Positions 50,962-59,962 are shown, numbered from the stretch's first letter. The stretch is DNA of 64,000 nt from Pseudarthrobacter naphthalenicus (GCF_029076445.1 NZ_JARESG010000012.1:88295-152294); one strand, 5' to 3'. The notes: generated by a model from the letters alone, not told the origin. Made by a program: numbers and translations.

Positions 50962-52836
50962 TCATCCCAGCAGGTCATCCTCGTAGCACCAGCGCCAGTC
51001 CTCACCCGGCTCGATGCTCCGCATGACAGGGTGCCCGGTGGCGACAAAGTGCTTGGAAGCATGGGTGCCGGGCGAGGAATCGCAGCACCCCACTTTGCCG
51101 CAGCGCAGGCACATCCTCAGGTGCACCGACGTCGTACCCTCCCGGAGGCAGTCCGCGCAGTACGCATCGAGGGGCACCTCGGGGGAGCGGGCGGATTCAA
51201 GGTGACTGCACACCCCGCCCGGCCTGGCGATTCCTTCTCCGCCGCCTTCGCCGCTGGTGTCCACCTCGTCCAGCGAGACGTCCAGCATGGATTCCTCCAC
51301 GTCCAAACGCTCCAGGACTTCGCTGAGAACCTCCTGCGCGTACTCCCCGCCGCGCCGCAACTCCAGCACCTTGGCGCGTTCCGCTTCCAGCATGGCAAGC
51401 CGCAGCCGGGCGTAGCGCTCGCTGGGCGTCGCCGTCTCCGCGGACGGCCGGCCCAACCGCTCCCAGGCGGCCAGCCCGCGCTCCTGGGTGCGCCGTTTCA
51501 GCATGGCCACCACCTCGGGCGGATCGTCATCCGTGCGCAGTTCCTGCAGCCGGGCCACGCCGGCTGCAGTGGCCTGCTGCATGAGCGCGGCCTGGTTCAG
51601 TGCGTCCTCGCGCTGGTCCGGGCCCGGGATGCGCAGGACCCTGACCAGGGCCGGAAGCGTGAATCCCTGGAGGGTGAGCGTGCCGCCCACCACCACCAGG
51701 GCAGCGAGAATCAGCACGGAACGGTGCTCCAGATCGGCGGGCAGGACCAGGACCGCGGCCAGGGTGACCACCCCTCGCATCCCGGCCCAGGAGACAATCG
51801 CCGGGAACTGCCACTGCGGGGCCGGATCGTTCCTCCGCACGGCCGGTATCAGCCGGGGCAGGTACGTCGCCGGGAACACCCACACCGGGCGGAGCACCAG
51901 CACCGCCAGCAGGATAATGGCGCAACCGGCCCAGATCCGGCCGGCACCGAGGGAATCGTCCTGGACGCCCTCGATGATGGACCGCACCTGCAGCCCGATC
52001 AGGAGAAACACGGAATTTTCCAGCAGGAACTGCACCGTGTTCCAGTTGCTGCGCTGGCTGAGCCGGGCAGCGCCGTTGGGCATGGACGGCGCCTTGGTGC
52101 CCATCACCAGCCCGGTAACGACGACGGCGAGGACTCCGGACGCGTGGATCGCCTCCGCGGGGAGGTACGCAACGAGCGGCGCTACCAGTGAGGTTGAGGT
52201 GTTGATGGCGACGTTCCGGATCCGCTTGCGGAGTTCGGTCAGGACATACGCGGCGGCCAGGCCCACCACCACCCCGCCCCCGGCAGCGAGCACGAAGTCC
52301 CCGGCGATCCCGGCGACGGAAACCGAGCCCGAGATGGCGGCGATGGCTGCGCGGAGGCAGATCAGGGCCGTGGCATCGTTCACCAGGGACTCGCCCTCCA
52401 GGATGGTGACGATCCGGCGCGGCATCCGCACCTTCCGGGCGATGGCCGTTGCCGCCACGGCGTCCGGCGGCGCCACCACCGCCCCGAGGGCGATCGCGGC
52501 GGCCAGTGGGATCTCCGGGAACAGCCACCACACCACCAGGCCCACCGTGATGGTCCCGAAAATGACGTAGCCCACCGAGAGCAGGGCTATGGCGCGGCGG
52601 TTGGAGCGGAAATCGAAGAGGGAAGTCCGCAGCGCAGCGGCGTACAGCAGCGGCGGCAACAGGCCCACCAGGACCACTTCCGGGTTCAGTTCAATGTGCG
52701 GGACGAAGGGGAGGAAAGAACCGGCAACGCCGGCCAGCACCAGCAGCAGCGGAACCGAAATGTTGAGTTTCCGGCCCAGGGCGCTGCCCGCGCAGACCAC
52801 CGCGACGAGAACCAGAAGTCCCAGTGCGATTTCCAT
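50962..52836 (-). CDS. CPA1 Na+/H+ antiporter with C-terminal UBP-type zinc finger
   Basis: A 624-residue protein. Residues 1-410 are a CPA1/NhaP antiporter with about 12 helices and the motif VVAPPDAVAATAIARK, then EGESLVNDATALI. Residues 415-535 are a cytosolic helical regulatory region. The last about 85 residues form a UBP-type zinc finger: CSH, CADC, CLRCGKVGCCD, the histidines of THASKHFVATGHPV and the closing EDWRWCYEDD. UBP fingers are best known from eukaryotic deubiquitinases; as a bacterial antiporter tail the role is unknown. The ATG starts just after a palindrome-bearing gap. Confidence 0.88.
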   Translation of the reverse strand: MEIALGLLVLVAVVCAGSALGRKLNISVPLLLVLAGVAGSFLPFVPHIELNPEVVLVGLLPPLLYAAALRTSLFDFRSNRRAIALLSVGYVIFGTITVGLVVWWLFPEIPLAAAIALGAVVAPPDAVAATAIARKVRMPRRIVTILEGESLVNDATALICLRAAIAAISGSVSVAGIAGDFVLAAGGGVVVGLAAAYVLTELRKRIRNVAINTSTSLVAPLVAYLPAEAIHASGVLAVVVTGLVMGTKAPSMPNGAARLSQRSNWNTVQFLLENSVFLLIGLQVRSIIEGVQDDSLGAGRIWAGCAIILLAVLVLRPVWVFPATYLPRLIPAVRRNDPAPQWQFPAIVSWAGMRGVVTLAAVLVLPADLEHRSVLILAALVVVGGTLTLQGFTLPALVRVLRIPGPDQREDALNQAALMQQATAAGVARLQELRTDDDPPEVVAMLKRRTQERGLAAWERLGRPSAETATPSERYARLRLAMLEAERAKVLELRRGGEYAQEVLSEVLERLDVEESMLDVSLDEVDTSGEGGGEGIARPGGVCSHLESARSPEVPLDAYCADCLREGTTSVHLRMCLRCGKVGCCDSSPGTHASKHFVATGHPVMRSIEPGEDWRWCYEDDLLG

Positions 52837-52885
52837 TGGGCCATTGTCTCAGGCCCGAAAGCCCGGCCGCAGCGTGGAATTCGAA

Positions 52886-52909
52886 CGACGGCGGGTGGTC
52901 ACGCCGTCG
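52886..52909 (-). terminator. CGACGGCG hairpin downstream of the cupin gene
   Basis: Arms 52886-52893 (CGACGGCG) and 52902-52909 pair perfectly around an 8-base loop. It lies five bases past the cupin stop on the minus strand and 50 bases before the antiporter start. It belongs to the same repeat family as the palindromes at 46.0, 55.5, 58.0 and 62.7 kb. Confidence 0.65.
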
Positions 52910-52913
52910 GGCG

Positions 52914-53267
52914 CTATTCCCGGTTCTGGAAGTACCGGACTTCGAACATTTTGGCACCGTGCTCGGAGACCCAGGGGCCGTGTTCCATGCCCGGGGGCCG
53001 CACTGCCCAATCGCCCGCGCTGAAGGTTCGGTTCAGCCGCTGATCGGTCACGGAACCCTCAATGATGAAGATTTCCTCCCAGAAATCATGTGTGAGCACA
53101 CCGGCAGGGGAAGTGTCGGTCCCGGGTGCGAACTTCAGGATGCGCGTGACGGCGCCGTTCTCATCATCGCGTGCCAGGATTGCTTCCGAGAGCCCATCGA
53201 CCGGCGGGATGCAGGGGCTGAACTCCACAGAGGAAGTGGCGGTGAATTCGATCTCCGGCTTTGCCAT
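52914..53267 (-). CDS. Cupin-domain protein (ChrR-like)
   Basis: A 117-residue single-domain cupin. The metal-binding motifs are weak but visible: GVLTHDFWEEIFIIEGSVTD corresponds to G-x5-H-x-H-x3-4-E-x6-G with D or F in the second histidine position, and AGDWAVRPPGMEHGPW carries the closing histidine. It probably binds a metal and a small ligand. Its neighbours give no pathway. Confidence 0.8.
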   Translation of the reverse strand: MAKPEIEFTATSSVEFSPCIPPVDGLSEAILARDDENGAVTRILKFAPGTDTSPAGVLTHDFWEEIFIIEGSVTDQRLNRTFSAGDWAVRPPGMEHGPWVSEHGAKMFEVRYFQNRE

Positions 53268-53400
53268 GGCAGGCTCCTGGTTTCATTCTTTCGGCGTACT
53301 TCTCCGCAGGATACGCCATGGCGCAGCGACGGCGGCCTCGAGCATCCCGTGACCCGTTCGGTGACCTCCAGCGCACGCCAGGGTGGCATCGGGCCGGACC

Positions 53401-54033
53401 TCACGGCACCTGAAGCACGCCTACTGCCGCCACCAGATACGGCGCCGGATCCGGATCGGTTCCGGCAGCCCACTGCATCCAGGCCTCAAAGGTCGCCCCG
53501 AGGTAGGCGGCGCAGAGATAGCCGGCAACGTCCTCGTCCACCCCGGCCGAAAGAAGGTATGCCCGGGCCCGCTCGCGCTGCGGCGCCAGGGATTCGTAGC
53601 TCCGGCCCGCAAGTTCGGGGTGCTCGGCAATCAGCCGCAGGCGCCCGCGGGTCACGGACAGATCCGGGATGGCGGACGCCCCCGCAACCGCCGCCGCCCG
53701 CAGACCGGCCAGCACGCCGGCGTCGTGCGTTCCGGCAGTGGGGGAGGCGTCCGGAGTGCGGGCGGAATCCAAAACCCGGCCGGAAGCCTGGACCGCCGGC
53801 TCCATGCCGCCCCAGATGAGTTCGGCTTTGCTGGAGAAGTACCGGTACAGGCTCTTTCGGCTGATTCCCGCCTCCCGCGCAATGTCCTCCATGGAGGTCT
53901 GCTCGTAGCCGTGCTCAGCAAACAGCCGCAGCCCGACGGCGGCCGCGGCGTCGGGATCGATTGTTGGCGGACGGCCGGGAGGGCGCGGAATCTCACTACT
54001 CACAGCGTCAGACGGCGTCTCAACAGAACTCAC
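53401..54033 (-). CDS. TetR-family transcriptional regulator
   Basis: A 210-residue TetR regulator: helix-turn-helix in [45 protein letters not shown], then a ligand-binding all-helical domain. The GTG at 54033 is preferred to a frame opening at 54081, because that would include the palindromic operator; it lies immediately after a TTATGT-like -10 box, suggesting a leaderless transcript. It is divergent from the SDR gene across a shared operator, which implies that it represses both. Confidence 0.87.
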   Translation of the reverse strand: MSSVETPSDAVSSEIPRPPGRPPTIDPDAAAAVGLRLFAEHGYEQTSMEDIAREAGISRKSLYRYFSSKAELIWGGMEPAVQASGRVLDSARTPDASPTAGTHDAGVLAGLRAAAVAGASAIPDLSVTRGRLRLIAEHPELAGRSYESLAPQRERARAYLLSAGVDEDVAGYLCAAYLGATFEAWMQWAAGTDPDPAPYLVAAVGVLQVP

Positions 54034-54042
54034 CCTTACATA

Positions 54043-54059
54043 ATGACACAGCGTGTCAT
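54043..54059. promoter_or_regulatory. Palindromic operator between TetR and SDR genes
   Basis: ATGACAC (54043-54049) and GTGTCAT (54053-54059) form a perfect 7-bp inverted repeat with a 3-base centre. It lies 10 bases upstream of the tetR GTG and 43 bases before the SDR ATG, overlapping the likely promoters in both directions. Confidence 0.7.
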
Positions 54060-54101
54060 AAGGTGTAGTCCACCACACCAAGCAACGTCTGGAAGGACAT
54101 C

Positions 54102-54881
54102 ATGGGCAACGAAGCTTCATGGCAGGAAGTCACCACCAGCGGCCGGTTTGCCGGCAAAACGGTCATTGTCACCGGCGCGGGCTCGGGCATCGGCCAGGCA
54201 ACCGCGCTGCGCATTGCAAAGGAAGGCGGCCGGGTCATCGCCGCGGACATCAGCAAGGAACGCCTCGACGCCCTTGTGGAAGAAAACGCCGGCCTGGATC
54301 TCGTTCCGGTAGCCGGCGACATCTCCACCGAGGAGACGGTGGCCGCTGTTGTCACTGCCGCCGGCGGGCGCGTGGATGCCCTGGCGAACGTGGCGGGCAT
54401 CATGGACAGGTTTGCCCCGGTTCACGACGTGGACGACGAGACCTGGGACCGGGTCTTCCGGATCAATGTCACGGCCCTCATGCGCCTCACCCGCGCCGTG
54501 GTGCCGCTGATGCTCGACGCCGGCAGGGGCTCCGTGGTCAACGTCGCCTCCGAGGCGGGCCTGCGCGGATCCGCCGCCGGCGCCGCCTACACCGCGTCCA
54601 AGCATGCCGTGATTGGCCTGACGAAGAACTCGGCCGTGATGTACGGGCCGAAGGGCCTGCGGTTCAATGCCGTGGCTCCGGGCGCCACCATCACGAACAT
54701 TGTGGCCGACTGGGGATCGCAGCTGGCCGCCGAACGCCTCGGCCCGCTGATGCAGGCCAACATCCCCGCACCCGCAACGGCCGCGCAGCTCGCCGCATCC
54801 ATCACGTTCCTGCTCAGCGACGATGGCACCAACCTCAACGGCGCCGTCCTGGCCTCCGACGGCGGCTGGTCCGCCCTGTAA
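54102..54881 (+). CDS. Short-chain dehydrogenase/reductase (SDR)
   Basis: A 259-residue classical SDR: cofactor motif TGAGSGIGQ, NNAG-equivalent NVAGIMD, catalytic serine in VASEAG, Y-x3-K in YTASKHAVIG and C-terminal LLSDDGTNLNGAVLASDGGW. Its partner regulator is the divergent TetR gene. Acidic D after the second strand (AADIS) suggests NAD preference. AAGGA precedes the ATG. The alcohol or ketone substrate is unknown. Confidence 0.92.
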   Translation: MGNEASWQEVTTSGRFAGKTVIVTGAGSGIGQATALRIAKEGGRVIAADISKERLDALVEENAGLDLVPVAGDISTEETVAAVVTAAGGRVDALANVAGIMDRFAPVHDVDDETWDRVFRINVTALMRLTRAVVPLMLDAGRGSVVNVASEAGLRGSAAGAAYTASKHAVIGLTKNSAVMYGPKGLRFNAVAPGATITNIVADWGSQLAAERLGPLMQANIPAPATAAQLAASITFLLSDDGTNLNGAVLASDGGWSAL

Positions 54882-54956
54882 ATCTGCCGTCTGGGAGCCT
54901 CTACTGCCGTCGCCTGATCCCCTCTATCATGAGGCACACGAGAGGGGGTGGCCGGC

Positions 54957-55493
54957 ATGCGAATGCTCGTCGGATACGCCAGCGCACACGGATCTACGGC
55001 CGAGATCGCCCACCGGATCGCCGTTGCTTTGCAGCGGGCGGGCTGGACGGTCGACGTCAAGGCAGTGCGGGAGATTGCCGATCCCGGTGCCTATGATGCG
55101 GTGGTGTTGGGCAGCGCGATCCATAACCAAGCGTGGTTGCCCGAAGCCACGGAGTTTGTCCGCCGCCACCAAGACGTGCTGCGCGAGCGGCCGGTGTGGT
55201 TCTTCAGCGTGGGAATGTCCGGCGGCCTGCCCCGGCCCCTTCGTAAACCGGCGCGTGCGGCGCAGGACCGCACGCTGGCTGAAGCGTTGCGGGACGTGGT
55301 CCGGCCGCGGGGCCGCCGCGTGTTTTCCGGGGCTGCCTGGCAGGACCAGTTCCCGCGCTCGTCCCGGATGCTGGTCCGGGCGATGGGCATCCGCTTCGGT
55401 GACTACCGGGACTGGTCCGAAATCGACGCGTGGGCCGTGGACATCGCGGAGCAGTTGGCGCGGGGCACCAGCGAGGCCACCGGCCGCTCGTGA
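54957..55493 (+). CDS. Flavodoxin-domain protein (HemG-like fold)
   Basis: A 178-residue long-chain flavodoxin-type protein: FMN phosphate loop YASAHGSTAEIAHRIA, then VVLGSAIHNQAWLPEA and FFSVGMSGG segments, and a C-terminal FPRSSRMLVRAMGI-GDYRDW portion. Family relatives are annotated as protoporphyrinogen oxidase-like (HemG), though the actinobacterial members usually have unknown function. The ATG at 54957 has GAGGGGG nine bases upstream; a GTG at 54948 would add three residues. Confidence 0.82.
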   Translation: MRMLVGYASAHGSTAEIAHRIAVALQRAGWTVDVKAVREIADPGAYDAVVLGSAIHNQAWLPEATEFVRRHQDVLRERPVWFFSVGMSGGLPRPLRKPARAAQDRTLAEALRDVVRPRGRRVFSGAAWQDQFPRSSRMLVRAMGIRFGDYRDWSEIDAWAVDIAEQLARGTSEATGRS

Positions 55494-55544
55494 CCCGGAA
55501 GCACTGAGGCGGGAGCGAAGGCAGGGGAGCGGCGCCAACGGTAG

Positions 55545-55578
55545 GCGGACGACGGCGGGGAGTCCCGCCGTCGTCCGC
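55545..55578. terminator. 15-bp hairpin between convergent genes
   Basis: Arms 55545-55559 and 55564-55578 are perfect complements over 15 bp around GAGT, between the ends of the flavodoxin gene and the glycoside hydrolase-like gene. It carries the CGACGGCGGG core of the repeat family. Confidence 0.8.
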
Positions 55579-55607
55579 TTGCTCGTTTCGCTGCCGTGAC
55601 CAGGCGG

Positions 55608-57842
55608 TCAGGGCTGCGTCACAGCCACTGAGATGCTGTGCGGGGGCAGACTGAAGGTGGCGGCATCATCCGCGTGGATGACCGTTGAGGACGGGGGTTG
55701 GCTGGGATTGGGATGACCGCCGTTCGCTTGGCCCGGGGACGGGTGCCAGGCGTACTGCTCGGACGAGTACTGGTTGAGTTTAAGGTGTCCGTCAACCACT
55801 TCATGGGCGCCGCTGGTTTTGTGCATCAGACGGACTTTGAAGGTCCGGTTCGGATCCTTATTGAACAAAAGCACGCCGAGGGTTCCGTCAGGCCGCCGCA
55901 GCGCGTAGGCCGTGACCAGCTGCTCGCCCTTGGCGTTGTGGATATCGCTGGTGGCGGTGTGGACAGTGTGGTTGCCCTCCCCTTCGAGCACCCAGTGTTC
56001 ATTCACCAGCCTGGCGGCGTAGAAGGCGGCCAGCGGCCGGATCTTCCAGTTGTCATAGAACTGCAGCATCATCAGGTTGCCCCACGAATTGCACTTCTGG
56101 CCCTCTTTTTCCTGGAAGACCCAGTTAGGTTCCAGCCCGTAGTAGTAACTGGTCTCACCGCCGAGGGCCAGGAACATGGCCGCTGTTTCGGCGTTGATCA
56201 TGGCTCCGGGCAGTTCCAGTTCCACCTGGCCCGCGAAGGAGGAATACCCGTATTCGGTGATTACTTTGGGGATGTCGGGTGGAAGGCCGGCCTGCTCCTC
56301 GCGGGCGAGAAGCTCCTTCAGGAGCTTGGGATGTTCCGCCAGCGGTGCGCTCGGATCCGCGCACACGTCGTCGAAGGGGTACCACTCGAAGGAGTAGAAG
56401 TCGAAGTCCTCCATTGCGTTGCGCGCCCGCAGATAGGACACAAAGCGGCCGGTCCAGGACCTCACGCCGTTGTCGTTGGGCCAGTGCACCCACGCGGGCA
56501 GGGTGGTCTGGTAGCCCGGACCGCCGAACTCCAGGGTGGGGTCGACCTTTTTCATGGCGCTGGCCATTTGCACGTAGAGTGCGCCGTAGTGTTCGGGCTG
56601 GGCGAGCTGGCCGTCCGGTTCTTCACCGATCTCCACGCGCTTCACGGGATAGCCGCGCTTCTTGAGGTAGCTCACCAGGGCTGCTGCATCCTCCGGCACG
56701 CCGTACAGGGCAGGTGCGGGGACCATCATGGGCTGGCCGTTGGTGATGCCGCTGCCGAAGAGCCGCTCGAAGCTTGCATGTTCGTAGTGCTTGTCGATGT
56801 CGGCCACACTGTGCCAGGGGTCGGTGGAGGAGGTCCACATTTCCGTCTGCCCCTGCGATGCCTCATGGATAATGTGATCAACAAACCCGTCGGCGGTGCT
56901 CTGGCCAATGGCCAGCTCGTTGAGGGCGAACCCCAGTTTGTCGCGTACATCGGTGGAGCCCGCCGGAGCCGTGTCCGAGTCCCGGGTGAGGACAATACGC
57001 ACATACTGCACAGGCAGGGGTTCCGGGGCGATCCGCACGGTCTGGGAACCGCCGGCGCCCTCATGGGCGCTCTGCGGAAAGTCCACCCATTTTCCGTCGT
57101 CCACCGGGAAATGCGCGTCCTTGCCGGACCAGTACTGCACCTTGAACGCGGCGGCGTAGGGGGTGCCCCAGTCGAACTGGACGGTGTCTATGGGAACTGC
57201 CTGACGGAAGACCGCCATAATCCATTGCGGATTCCGGTCGTCAGCTTCCCCGGTGAAGTGCGAGTCCAGATACGGGTTGCTTTTCCAAAAGGTGGCGGGG
57301 TTCCCGTCGGTAAGCCGGGAGTAGCCATCGTTTTTGGCCTGATCAATGGTGTTTCCGCGGCGGGGAAGCCGGTAGCCCTGCGACGCCCGGTAATCGTCGA
57401 GTGGTTCATCTGATGACACCCAGTACCCCTGCTGGGCAGCTGCGTCACTCCATGTTCCGCGGGGATTCCAGTGCCAGGCCTTGACGCCGAGTTCCGTGCG
57501 GAGGCGGTAGCTGATCGGTCCGAAACCGGCCGTTTTCATCGCTTGAACGTTTTTGGGGGTCCAGACCCTGTCGATCTCGCCTTCCTCCAGGCCGTCCACG
57601 CCGGCGCCGAGGGCCAACGTTCCCGGGAACTGGTTGACCGCCGTGTCCAGGTCGATGCTGATGGTCGCGTCCACGGGCGGCAGGGGTTCGGGTTCGGCTA
57701 CACCGGGTACCACGATGCCCAAAACCACTCCCGTGGTGATGACCCCCGCCAGGGCTACGAGGGCGATTTTCCCCCGGCGTTTCTTGGGTTGCGGCTCAGG
57801 CGCCGGGGCTGGGGGCGGATGTTCCGGAATCTGGTGATTCAT
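55608..57842 (-). CDS. Membrane-anchored glycoside hydrolase-like protein with F5/8-type domain
   Basis: A 744-residue protein. Residues 1-20 are cytosolic and proline-rich, and 22-48 form a membrane anchor (KIALVALAGVITTGVVLGIVV). Residues about 171-313 look like a discoidin (F5/8 type C/CBM32-like) domain, with RLTDGNPATFW and VRIVLT. The following alpha/beta barrel has candidate acid/base E407/E408 in VEIGEEPDGQ and nucleophile E530 in VITEYGYSS, as in clan-A glycosidases, with EEP in place of the usual NEP. The tail is a beta domain. The ATG at 57842 has GAGGAG six bases upstream; an open frame extends 44 residues further without a signal. The substrate is unknown. Confidence 0.78.
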   Translation of the reverse strand: MNHQIPEHPPPAPAPEPQPKKRRGKIALVALAGVITTGVVLGIVVPGVAEPEPLPPVDATISIDLDTAVNQFPGTLALGAGVDGLEEGEIDRVWTPKNVQAMKTAGFGPISYRLRTELGVKAWHWNPRGTWSDAAAQQGYWVSSDEPLDDYRASQGYRLPRRGNTIDQAKNDGYSRLTDGNPATFWKSNPYLDSHFTGEADDRNPQWIMAVFRQAVPIDTVQFDWGTPYAAAFKVQYWSGKDAHFPVDDGKWVDFPQSAHEGAGGSQTVRIAPEPLPVQYVRIVLTRDSDTAPAGSTDVRDKLGFALNELAIGQSTADGFVDHIIHEASQGQTEMWTSSTDPWHSVADIDKHYEHASFERLFGSGITNGQPMMVPAPALYGVPEDAAALVSYLKKRGYPVKRVEIGEEPDGQLAQPEHYGALYVQMASAMKKVDPTLEFGGPGYQTTLPAWVHWPNDNGVRSWTGRFVSYLRARNAMEDFDFYSFEWYPFDDVCADPSAPLAEHPKLLKELLAREEQAGLPPDIPKVITEYGYSSFAGQVELELPGAMINAETAAMFLALGGETSYYYGLEPNWVFQEKEGQKCNSWGNLMMLQFYDNWKIRPLAAFYAARLVNEHWVLEGEGNHTVHTATSDIHNAKGEQLVTAYALRRPDGTLGVLLFNKDPNRTFKVRLMHKTSGAHEVVDGHLKLNQYSSEQYAWHPSPGQANGGHPNPSQPPSSTVIHADDAATFSLPPHSISVAVTQP

Positions 57843-58021
57843 TGGTTCTCCTCGCGATAGGCGGGAGGCGAGAACCAGCAGTCCCCGAAGCCCCCCTCGT
57901 CTCCTTTGACGCCCCAGACGCACTGTGATGCTACGGAAGGACGGTGGGCGGGCGCACGAGTAATCACTACCCAATTGATCTGCAGGGGGCTACTTGCGGG
58001 GGCGGCACCACGGAAAGCGGA

Positions 58022-58045
58022 CGACGGCGGGACCTCCCGCCGTCG
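58022..58045. repeat. CGACGGCG palindrome in a divergent region
   Basis: Arms 58022-58032 (CGACGGCGGGA) and 58035-58045 pair perfectly over 11 bp around CC. Unlike its relatives it lies between divergently transcribed genes (glycoside hydrolase-like and GPP34). It shares preceding CGGAAAGCG and following bases with the copy at 62713, so it is a dispersed repeat, not just a terminator. Confidence 0.65.
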
Positions 58046-58096
58046 GCCGTTCAAGATTCCATTGTGGTCACCCACGAACAGGGCCACCATGATCCT

Positions 58097-58837
58097 ATGA
58101 ATGCTGAACCAGCTCAGACGACCGAACTCAACCTGCCCCAGGCCTTCCTCCTGCTTGCAACGAATGACACCACCGGCAAACCTGAAGTGCCGGTGTATGC
58201 CCTCAGAACCACTCTGGCTGGGGCCATCCTGGCCGAGCTGGACCTGATCGGTGCAGTCGAGCTGCAGGGGAAGCACGTCGTGGCGACCGACACCTCCCCG
58301 GCAACGTCCCTCCGGCGTGAGCTGGACATTATCCGGGGAAAGTCCCGGCCGCACAGTCCCAAGCGCTGGGTCTCCATGCTGGAGGGCCGTGCCGAGGTGC
58401 AGCGCGTCTATGAGGGTCTGGAATCACTGGGCATCGTGGAACAGGTAGGTGAAAAGCACCTCGGCGCGTTCCGGACCGTGCGGTACCCCGAGAAGGACCA
58501 TGCGCCGGAGGCGGCGCTCCGGAAAAGGATCGAGGCCGCCCTCAGCGGCCCGCACTCCGATCTCGAGTTGCCGGACACCACGGTTCCGATCGACGCTTCC
58601 GTTACGGGAGCGCCCCAGCCAGGTACCCCCGTTGCTGCGGCCGGTCCGGGCGCCCCCGATGCCAGGACCATCGTGCTCATCGCGCTGCTTCAGGCGGCCG
58701 GACTGCTCGGAAAGCTTTTCCCCGCAGCAGATCTCACCAAGGCAGACGAGCTGGCCAAGGATTATTGGCCGGCCCGCGCCGTGGAGGACGAACTTAGGAT
58801 GATCAGGCTGGCAGAACAGGAAGCAGCCACGTTGTGA
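58097..58837 (+). CDS. GPP34 (GOLPH3/VPS74-like) phosphoprotein family protein
   Basis: A 246-residue GPP34 protein. It has the opening LNLPQAFLLLATNDTTGKP, AGAILAELDLIGAVEL and the later FRTVRYPEKDHAPEAALRKRIEAAL, then IVLIALLQAAGLLGKLFP. In eukaryotes the fold binds phosphatidylinositol 4-phosphate; actinobacterial members are common and of unknown role. A shorter region upstream has no closer start; the ATG at 58097 opens the fold exactly. Confidence 0.88.
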   Translation: MNAEPAQTTELNLPQAFLLLATNDTTGKPEVPVYALRTTLAGAILAELDLIGAVELQGKHVVATDTSPATSLRRELDIIRGKSRPHSPKRWVSMLEGRAEVQRVYEGLESLGIVEQVGEKHLGAFRTVRYPEKDHAPEAALRKRIEAALSGPHSDLELPDTTVPIDASVTGAPQPGTPVAAAGPGAPDARTIVLIALLQAAGLLGKLFPAADLTKADELAKDYWPARAVEDELRMIRLAEQEAATL

Positions 58838-58870
58838 CGGCGCCGTCATGACACGGGGTGCGGTGGTGGA

Positions 58871-59962
58871 TTACAGGTAGCCCTTGACGCTCGCGCGCAG
58901 GGCTTCGGTGTGCTCGTAGATTTCTTCCAGCGAGCTGATCGGCACGCGCGTTTCTTCCTTGTTGTCATCGAAAAGTCCGATGTACTTCTGGGTGCGGTTG
59001 AAATGCAGGCGAGCAATGGGTTTGCGGTTGTTGTCGTCCAGGAGCACCGCGAAGTAGGACTTGGCATCCCGCTGCGAGACGCGGGCCGGCTTGACCTCAC
59101 TGCAGACGATGGCCCGGACGATCTGGTAGCCCTCGATTTCCTCCAGCGTTGTTTCCAGGCCGTCCGCCTCAGCGAGGTCGGCTTCGGCAACAGGTGCACT
59201 GGTGACAAGGGCGGCCACTGCTGCATCGTCATTTTGCGGAAAGCCGGGGGCACCCAGGGCCTTCTTCAGCCGTTCGTTCACCTGGTCGTTCAGGAACTGC
59301 TTTGACGCTTTGCCTACAAGGGCGGTGAACTGTTCCCTCACTTTCTGGGTATAGGGGCCCTGATAGACCCGTCCAGTCAGGAACTTGATCCATTCATCCT
59401 CCGGCTCCTTGAACTGCGCCGCCAGGCTCCTTTTGAGTTCCCCGATGTATTTCAGTTCACCGGCGGCACTGATGATGGAATCAAGGTCGAAGACGTCTTT
59501 GGATAGCTTCTGTAATTCCGGAATGAGTGACTCATCAATATCACTCAGATCAAGCACCAGGAACGGTTTGTCATCCATACGATTCGGTGCATTGAGGTCA
59601 GTGAAAAACTGGTATACCTCACCATTGGTGAGGATTGCGATCCTGGCGTTGGTGACGGCAAAGTACCGAAACAGCTGGGAAGCATGCTCGATCTTGACGG
59701 GCTCGGTGGATTTCTTGCACTCGATCAGGATCTGCACTTCGCCATCCTTGACGATTGCGTAGTCGATCTTCTCGCCCTTCTTCAGCCCCACGTCCGCGAT
59801 GAACTCCGGAACGACTTCCAGCGGATTGAAGACGTCGTATCCGAGGATTGTGGAAATGAAGGGCATAACAAAGGCATTCTTTGTCGCTTCTTCGGTTTGG
59901 ATCACATCCCGCTGTTGGCGCACCTTTGCTGCCAATGCCGAAAGTTTCTCTGAAAACTCCAT
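58871..59962 (-). CDS. Stand-alone HsdR N-terminal-type nuclease domain protein
   Basis: A 363-residue protein whose first about 150 residues match the HSDR_N_2 domain of type I restriction enzymes: conserved TEEATKNAFVMPFI, and the PD-(D/E)xK-like core D67 in EKIDYAIV plus E81-C-K83 in LIECKKSTEPV. A helical middle (about 155-290) and an alpha/beta C-terminal domain (KPIARLHFNRTQKYIGLFDD) follow. No helicase, methylase or specificity subunit is near, so it is not a complete restriction system. Such orphan proteins are widespread; their role is unknown, with nucleic-acid cleavage a reasonable guess. Its GC content is close to the neighbours. Confidence 0.82.
   Translation of the reverse strand: MEFSEKLSALAAKVRQQRDVIQTEEATKNAFVMPFISTILGYDVFNPLEVVPEFIADVGLKKGEKIDYAIVKDGEVQILIECKKSTEPVKIEHASQLFRYFAVTNARIAILTNGEVYQFFTDLNAPNRMDDKPFLVLDLSDIDESLIPELQKLSKDVFDLDSIISAAGELKYIGELKRSLAAQFKEPEDEWIKFLTGRVYQGPYTQKVREQFTALVGKASKQFLNDQVNERLKKALGAPGFPQNDDAAVAALVTSAPVAEADLAEADGLETTLEEIEGYQIVRAIVCSEVKPARVSQRDAKSYFAVLLDDNNRKPIARLHFNRTQKYIGLFDDNKEETRVPISSLEEIYEHTEALRASVKGYL

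Noticed and set aside
55698..57413. 571-codon plus-strand frame
   Set aside because: Antisense to the glycoside-hydrolase-like gene and lacking any recognisable domain.
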